Origin: Sandaracinaceae bacterium
Lineage (GTDB): Bacteria; Myxococcota_A; Polyangia; Polyangiales; Houyiibacteriaceae
Length of the DNA stretch: 64,000 nt
Assembly (NCBI GenBank): GCA_020633055.1
Contig: JACKEJ010000004.1
Span: forward strand, 310,001-374,000
Direction: 5' to 3'
This document shows, one piece after another, positions 59,560 through 64,000 of the stretch (position 1 is the stretch's first letter; every line of letters starts with the position of its first letter). Under the pieces are notes generated by a model, which was not told where the DNA came from, did not search any database, and was given only the letters and a program-made list of their open reading frames with translations. Made by a program: the position numbers and the translations under genes.

Positions 59560-61581
59560 TCACTCGGGCAGCGTGATCACGGGCGCGGGACCGAACAACG
59601 TCTCCAACGGGTTGCGGGTGCCCTGACCACTTCCGTCCAGCGAGTTGATCTCCGCCTGAGACATGTCGACGCGCGGGGCGAAGACATCGTCGTGGAACGC
59701 GTCCACCACGCGCTGCGCCAGGACGTCCAGGTCGTCCGCGTCGTGGTCCACGCTGACCTCACCGCAGCCGAACACACGCCCGGCGCCTCCCAAGAGGCAG
59801 ACGCGCCCCCCCGCGGCCCGGACGTCGACCTGCGCGGTCAGCGGCGCGTCGGACCTCACATCGAAGCGGGGGCTACGTCGGAGCGCCGCAGCCACCATCT
59901 GCGCGAGGGCGTCCCCCTGCACCTGCAGGCGGACGGGCACGGGGACCTCGAGCCGCCGGAACACGCCAGGGTCGACCCCGAGCACAGCGTCGTAGTTCAC
60001 GTCCAGCCCCGCCTGCGCCATCAAGGCCATCACGCGCGCGCGGAGCAAGGCGTCGCCCGTCCCGACCCCCGCGAGCGCCGCCGCAGCATGTCGCTGGACC
60101 GCGGCGTCATCACCTTGTGCGAGCGCCACCTCTGCCCGCAGCGCAGCGTAGTAAGGGTCCGCCTGCTCGCGCTGGTCCCCCTCGTCCGCCCGTGCGATGG
60201 CCTCGTGCATCACACCCGCCCCGAACAACTCGACCAGATCCCCGGTGAGCCACGGCGGCTGGATGCCACTCGAAGCGGCGCCGAAGCGCAGCAAGCCGAC
60301 CAACACCGCGTCGTCGCCGCTGAGGATGCGCGTGGCCTCCCGCCCGCTCGCGAACGCCTGCGCGCGCAACCAGAGCGCCTCCAGATGCGCTCCGAGGCGC
60401 GCGTGCCAGGCGAGCGCGGCGGCACCCTCGACGCGACTCTCGGCGGCGATCCGCCGCGCGCGGCGATCGATGAGCGCGGTGAGCGCCCGGTCCTGGGCGG
60501 GGTCACGGCTGTTGTGGGCGCGACGGTCGGGCGTGACCATGGCCTTGCTCGTGACGGTCAGCGCGGCCTCGTGCATGCCGGTCACCAACATGAACTCTGC
60601 GATGGCGCGCCGGCTCTCGTTGCGGTCGGCGTCACGCGCGAACGGTGGGCGACGAGCACGCCAAGCCGCGATCTCTTGCAGCGCCTGGCCCGCCTCCGCG
60701 AAGCGCCCCGCGCGGGTGTAGAGCTCCGCCAGCTCCAGCCACGGGTTGCCGTAGGTCGAGGGCTCCGCCTGTGTGGCCTCGAGCAACGTGCGCTCGGCCT
60801 CGGCGAGCTGGAACGCGCCGCGCGCAGCCTCCGCGAAGTTGGTCAGGTCCACCACGGAGACGGCGCCGCGGCTGCGGGAGTAGGCGAGGGCCTGCGCGCA
60901 CGCGTCGTAGCTGGCCCCGTCGCGTCCAGCTTCGAACTCGATGGCGCACAGCGCGTTGAGCGCCAACACGGTCTGCCCGGGTCGCTCCTCCGCCAGCCCC
61001 TGCTGCGCGGCGGCGCGCGCGGCCTCGTAGCGACCCATCTTCATGAGCGACCAGGCCACCTCGGCCACCATGCGCGGCTGGTAGCGCTCGTTGAAGCGCT
61101 CGATCAGGGCGATGCGCTCGGCGTGATGGCCCAGCTCGCCGTGGATGTTGCCCAGCTCCTGCAGGATGCGCGCGTGCCACATCCATGGCGCGGGGGCGCG
61201 TGGGTCAGGCCCGAAGCGCGCCTCGAAGTACTGCAGCGCGAGGTTCGCGTGATAGAGCGCCCGCGGGAAGTTGGCCTCGGCGAAGTGCTGCGCGAAGGCG
61301 AGCACCAGGTGCCCGATGAACGAGGTGGGCTCGGCGGCCACCAGGGCCTCACCCAGCTCGCGCGCCCGGATGAGCTCGTTCTGCTCCACCGCAGCGAACG
61401 CGGCCTGCTCTCTCGGGGTCTCCGCCGTCCACGCGGGGAGGGTCTCCTGGGCCTGCACGCGCACGGCCACCTCGCACAACGCGAGCACCCCCACCAACGA
61501 AGCGCACGCGAGCCCGACGGCGCGTCGGCGTCGCGAAGTGGGTGTCCACCGTCGAGTCGTCCGTGGGGTGGCCCAGCTCAT
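59560..61581 (-). CDS. Exported TPR protein of unknown function
   Basis: 673 residues. An N-terminal basic segment and hydrophobic stretch (GLACASLVGVLALCEVAVRV) look like a signal anchor or signal peptide. TPR-like helical pairs follow over about 50-440, for example ALQYFEARFGPDPRAPAPWM, AWSLMKMGRYEAARAAAQQG and LAELYTRAGRFAEAGQALQE. The last 170 residues have a beta-rich domain (VDVRAAGGRVCLLGGAGRVF). It starts 1 bp after the MoxR stop, so the genes are coupled. It could be an accessory of the MoxR system. One TGGGTGTCC element is near its start (61539). Confidence 0.75.
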   Translation of the reverse strand: MSWATPRTTRRWTPTSRRRRAVGLACASLVGVLALCEVAVRVQAQETLPAWTAETPREQAAFAAVEQNELIRARELGEALVAAEPTSFIGHLVLAFAQHFAEANFPRALYHANLALQYFEARFGPDPRAPAPWMWHARILQELGNIHGELGHHAERIALIERFNERYQPRMVAEVAWSLMKMGRYEAARAAAQQGLAEERPGQTVLALNALCAIEFEAGRDGASYDACAQALAYSRSRGAVSVVDLTNFAEAARGAFQLAEAERTLLEATQAEPSTYGNPWLELAELYTRAGRFAEAGQALQEIAAWRARRPPFARDADRNESRRAIAEFMLVTGMHEAALTVTSKAMVTPDRRAHNSRDPAQDRALTALIDRRARRIAAESRVEGAAALAWHARLGAHLEALWLRAQAFASGREATRILSGDDAVLVGLLRFGAASSGIQPPWLTGDLVELFGAGVMHEAIARADEGDQREQADPYYAALRAEVALAQGDDAAVQRHAAAALAGVGTGDALLRARVMALMAQAGLDVNYDAVLGVDPGVFRRLEVPVPVRLQVQGDALAQMVAAALRRSPRFDVRSDAPLTAQVDVRAAGGRVCLLGGAGRVFGCGEVSVDHDADDLDVLAQRVVDAFHDDVFAPRVDMSQAEINSLDGSGQGTRNPLETLFGPAPVITLPE

Positions 61582-61582
61582 C

Positions 61583-62662
61583 TCAGCGCGTCACCCGTGA
61601 GAGGCGCTCGAGCTGCGGGACCAGCGCGTCATGGATGATGGCCTCGGCCCGGACGCCGCCAGGCGCGAGCGTGAGGCGATGCGCGAAGACGTGCGGTGCG
61701 ATCGCGGCGAGGTCGTCTGGAGAGACGTAGTCGCGCCCCATGATCAGCGCGTGGGCCTGCAGCGCAGGCAGCATCAGCACCAGCGCGCGCGTCGAGGCCC
61801 CCTGCAGCGTGCGTGGATCGGCGCGGAGGGCGTGCGCGAGGTCCACCAGGCACTCGCGGAAGAGCGGGTGGATGACCACCCCTTCCCGCATGGTGCGACG
61901 GGCGGAGAGCAGCTCGCCGCGCTGGACGGTCTCTGCCTCGGCCGCGCGCGCCAGCGTCGGTGTCGGGTAGCTGGCCAGCACGTCGAGCTCCGCTTCGCGC
62001 GCGATGTGCTTCATGACCAGCTTGAACAGGAAGCGGTCGAGCTGCGGTGTGGGGAGCGGGTAGGTGCCCGCCAGGTCGAGTGGGTTCTGCGTCGCGATTA
62101 CAAAGAACAGGTCGTCGAGCGGGTGGCTGACGTTGTCGGCCGTGACCTGCTTCTCGCCCATCGCCTCGAGCATGGCGGACTGGACCTTGGGCGACGTGCG
62201 GTTGATCTCGTCGGCGAGCACTACGTGCGCGAAGAGCGGCCCGGGGCGGAAGACGAAGCGCTGCGACTCCATGTCGAAGATGTTGGTGCCCGTGATGTCG
62301 CTCGGCAGCAGGTCGGGGGTGAACTGGACGCGTCGGAACGCGGCGATGCCCGACGCGGTGTCGTCGTCCGCGATGCCCTCGCCGAGCGCGCGCGCCAGCG
62401 TGGTCTTGCCCGAACCGGGGTAGTCCTCGAGGAGCACGTGGCCGTCGGCGAGCAGCGCGACCAGGACCAGGTCGATGACCTCGTCGCGCCCCTTGACCGC
62501 CGCGCGCAGCCGGTGGCGGAGGCGCGTGATCACGGCGTGCGCCGCGTCGAGGGTCGTGGGGGCGGAGGTTCCTCCGGTGGTGGCACCGGCGCCGCTGGGA
62601 GCGCTGGAGCTCACGGCAGATGCGTCGGAGGGGCGGAGCGGAGTGTCGGTGGAGGTGGTCAT
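61583..62662 (-). CDS. MoxR-type AAA ATPase (second)
   Basis: 359 residues. After a Ser/Ala/Thr-rich N-terminus, Walker A EDYPGSGKTTLARAL is near 84, Walker B VVLADEINRTSPKVQSAMLEA near 150, and VIATQNPLDLAGTYPLPTPQ near 190, all MoxR hallmarks. It pairs by neighbourhood with the transglutaminase protein upstream and the TPR protein downstream. It is only moderately similar to the MoxR at 33.5-34.5 kb. ATG 62662 begins MTTSTDTPLRPSD. Confidence 0.9.
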   Translation of the reverse strand: MTTSTDTPLRPSDASAVSSSAPSGAGATTGGTSAPTTLDAAHAVITRLRHRLRAAVKGRDEVIDLVLVALLADGHVLLEDYPGSGKTTLARALGEGIADDDTASGIAAFRRVQFTPDLLPSDITGTNIFDMESQRFVFRPGPLFAHVVLADEINRTSPKVQSAMLEAMGEKQVTADNVSHPLDDLFFVIATQNPLDLAGTYPLPTPQLDRFLFKLVMKHIAREAELDVLASYPTPTLARAAEAETVQRGELLSARRTMREGVVIHPLFRECLVDLAHALRADPRTLQGASTRALVLMLPALQAHALIMGRDYVSPDDLAAIAPHVFAHRLTLAPGGVRAEAIIHDALVPQLERLSRVTR

Positions 62663-62812
62663 GATGGCTCGGGGGTGCAGGGCGCGCGGGAGAGGCGGCG
62701 GGAGGCGGCTGAAGGCGGCTGGAGGCGGCGGGAGACCGGGCGGTCGGTATCGGAGGTGATGAGGCGCGGCTTGGCGCGGCGGATTGCGGGCGGCGTGCGG
62801 TCATGTGGACCG
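62663..62812. other. 150-bp gap with GGCGG-rich repeats
   Basis: Contains a run of imperfect GGAGGCGGC and GAAGGCGGCT units at about 62690-62740, between the MoxR gene and the transglutaminase stop. No gene, promoter or terminator is evident. Confidence 0.6.
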
Positions 62813-64000
62813 CTAGCGTGACTGGAGGAAGGTCCAGGGGAGCAGGGCGCCGAACAAGCGCCGGCGGAAACGGAAGGCGCGCGCGTGTTCGCGACGCACG
62901 GCGACACCGAGCGCGAGCAGCTCGGCACGAGGGACGGCGGTCGCGCGGGGGCTGCCGAGCGCACGCCCCTCGGCCACGGCGGCCACGCGCGCCAGACTCG
63001 GCACGTCGCCGGCGACGCGCTGCGCGAAGGCCTCGCGGGTCTCACCGCGCGCGCGCCGGAGTGACACCTCGGACAGGCGGTCGAGCGCCGCACGATGTAG
63101 CGCTCGAGCGAGCTGCGCATCGGACGCGAAGCGGTACGCGACGCGCCGGTACAGCTTGGCGACGTAGAGCGCGAGCCACAGCAGCAGCACGCCAGCGAGC
63201 GCACCCCAGCCCAGCGCGGGGAGATGCTCGATCAGGCGCGCGATGACGTCCGCGGCCTCGTCGGACGCGTCCTCGGGGGCGAGTGACTGACCGCGTGCCA
63301 GCTCGCCCAAGAGGCGCTGCAGGTCCGCGTCGGGAGGCGTCCCGGGCGGGTCGAGGGACTCGTGCGGGAACACGTCGGTCACGACCCACCCGAAGCCCTC
63401 GAAGTAGACCTCGGGCCACGCGTGGGAGCTCTGCCCGGTGACGAGCAGCGCCGACCCGCCCTGCCGGTTGGACTCCGGGATGGCATAGCCCGTGGCGACG
63501 CGCGCGGGGACACCGGCTGCGCGAAAGAGGAAGGTCGCGGCGTGCGAGAAGTGCACGCAGTAGCCCGTCAGGTCACCGAAGAGGAAGTCTGCGGTGGGGT
63601 CGTCCGCGCCGGCGTGTTGGCTGCGGAGACTGTAGAAGCCGTGCTCGCCCAGCCACTCCGTGATGGCGAACACCTTGGCCGCGTCCAGGTGGCGCAGGTC
63701 GGCGGGGACGCGCTCGGCCAGGATGCGCTCGGCCAGCTCTCGGTAGCGCGGGTCAGCGGGGGCGGCGAGGTACTCGGCGCGGGCCTCGGCGGTCCAGGAG
63801 GGCGAGCCAGCGGGCGCCTGCAGGAGCGCGAAGTAGTCGGCGCTGAGGGACGCGGAGGTGGCGTGGTAGGCGACCCGGAAGCGCGACGGGTCGGGGTTGG
63901 GAGCTGGCCGAAGGCGAAGTGGCGACTCGAGCGCAAAGGGGAGCGTGTGGTCCGCGAGCAACACGACGGTGGTCTCCACCTCGCGGCGCTGCGCGTTCAG
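62813..64000 (-). CDS. Transglutaminase-domain membrane protein (5' end beyond window)
   Basis: At least 396 residues; the frame is open to the right edge. The transglutaminase core has Cys in LTGYCVHFSHAATFL, His in SSHAWPEVYFEGFG and Asp in VVTDVFPH. A membrane helix WGALAGVLLLWLALYVAKLY follows, then a basic cytoplasmic tail with a DUF4129-like look. It is the first visible gene of a transglutaminase-MoxR-TPR set, the mirror of the set at 30-34 kb but without a DUF58 gene in view. Confidence 0.85.
   Translation of the reverse strand: MNAQRREVETTVVLLADHTLPFALESPLRLRPAPNPDPSRFRVAYHATSASLSADYFALLQAPAGSPSWTAEARAEYLAAPADPRYRELAERILAERVPADLRHLDAAKVFAITEWLGEHGFYSLRSQHAGADDPTADFLFGDLTGYCVHFSHAATFLFRAAGVPARVATGYAIPESNRQGGSALLVTGQSSHAWPEVYFEGFGWVVTDVFPHESLDPPGTPPDADLQRLLGELARGQSLAPEDASDEAADVIARLIEHLPALGWGALAGVLLLWLALYVAKLYRRVAYRFASDAQLARALHRAALDRLSEVSLRRARGETREAFAQRVAGDVPSLARVAAVAEGRALGSPRATAVPRAELLALGVAVRREHARAFRFRRRLFGALLPWTFLQSR

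Overview
The DNA is very GC-rich. Its gene content points to a Myxococcota (myxobacterial, Polyangia-like) chromosome: Ser/Thr kinases of the 'GGMAEVF' type, very large lipoproteins with VIT/VWA, FecR-like and TPR parts, MopE-like Cys-rich and Gly-rich lipoproteins, an AgmX/PglI-like domain, MoxR/DUF58/transglutaminase sets, and one elongator tRNA-Met. This placement is inference from gene content; there is no rRNA in the window.

Layout. 0-2.6 kb: ferredoxin reductase (cut by the window edge), a P450-type ferredoxin, a 3-ketosteroid-dehydrogenase-like flavoprotein and a DoxX protein, with a KstR-like operator between the divergent genes. 2.7-4.2 kb: a short threonyl-tRNA synthetase without TGS and editing domains, preceded by a complete Thr-codon transcription attenuator. 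4.1-9.8 kb: prolyl oligopeptidase, DUF423 membrane protein, PPOX-fold protein, tRNA-Met with promoter and terminator, a tandem cyclic-nucleotide-binding protein and a helical-repeat protein. 9.9-24.5 kb: minus-strand block with a 1431-residue kinase/cyclase-like/AAA/TPR protein, two paralogous VIT-VWA lipoproteins, a small unknown and a Tudor-knot lipoprotein. 24.6-29.8 kb: deazaflavin-type oxidoreductase, hrcA, LMW phosphatase, acyl-CoA dehydrogenase and a Ser/Thr kinase. 30.0-34.5 kb: moxR-DUF58-transglutaminase operon. 34.7-38.4 kb: leucyl aminopeptidase, an EF-hand membrane protein and a RAYT-like Y1 transposase. 38.7-43.3 kb: tightly coupled operon of a QueD/PTPS-like enzyme, class III aminotransferase, LuxE-like acyl-protein synthetase and LuxC-like acyl-CoA reductase. 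43.4-54.0 kb: minus-strand block (phosphoesterase, large repeat protein, unknown, M15 peptidase, two MopE-like lipoproteins). 54.4-64.0 kb: LuxR-type regulator, small unknown, SDR, EthD protein, unknown, glycosyltransferase, TPR protein, and a second MoxR plus transglutaminase set running off the end.

The most striking signal is a dispersed short element, core GGACACCCA (reverse TGGGTGTCC), usually read RGGACACCCAY. By eye I count about 89 exact copies (about 54 plus, 35 minus orientation), where roughly one would be expected by chance. They occur singly and in about ten tandem arrays with locus-specific linkers of 19-31 bp period, in intergenic DNA and inside genes in all reading frames (EDTH, GDTH, GHP, GTP, WVS, MGVP). 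Copies even supply start codons and stop-codon contexts. They are absent from about 6.5 to 22.4 kb and dense from 22 to 47 kb. One array lies directly upstream of the RAYT-like transposase gene. A dispersed repeat family or recognition signal (REP-like, uptake-signal-like or protein-binding) is the best candidate for an undescribed system here. The second is the Thr attenuator on an editing-less ThrRS; the third is the LuxC/LuxE/aminotransferase/PTPS operon.
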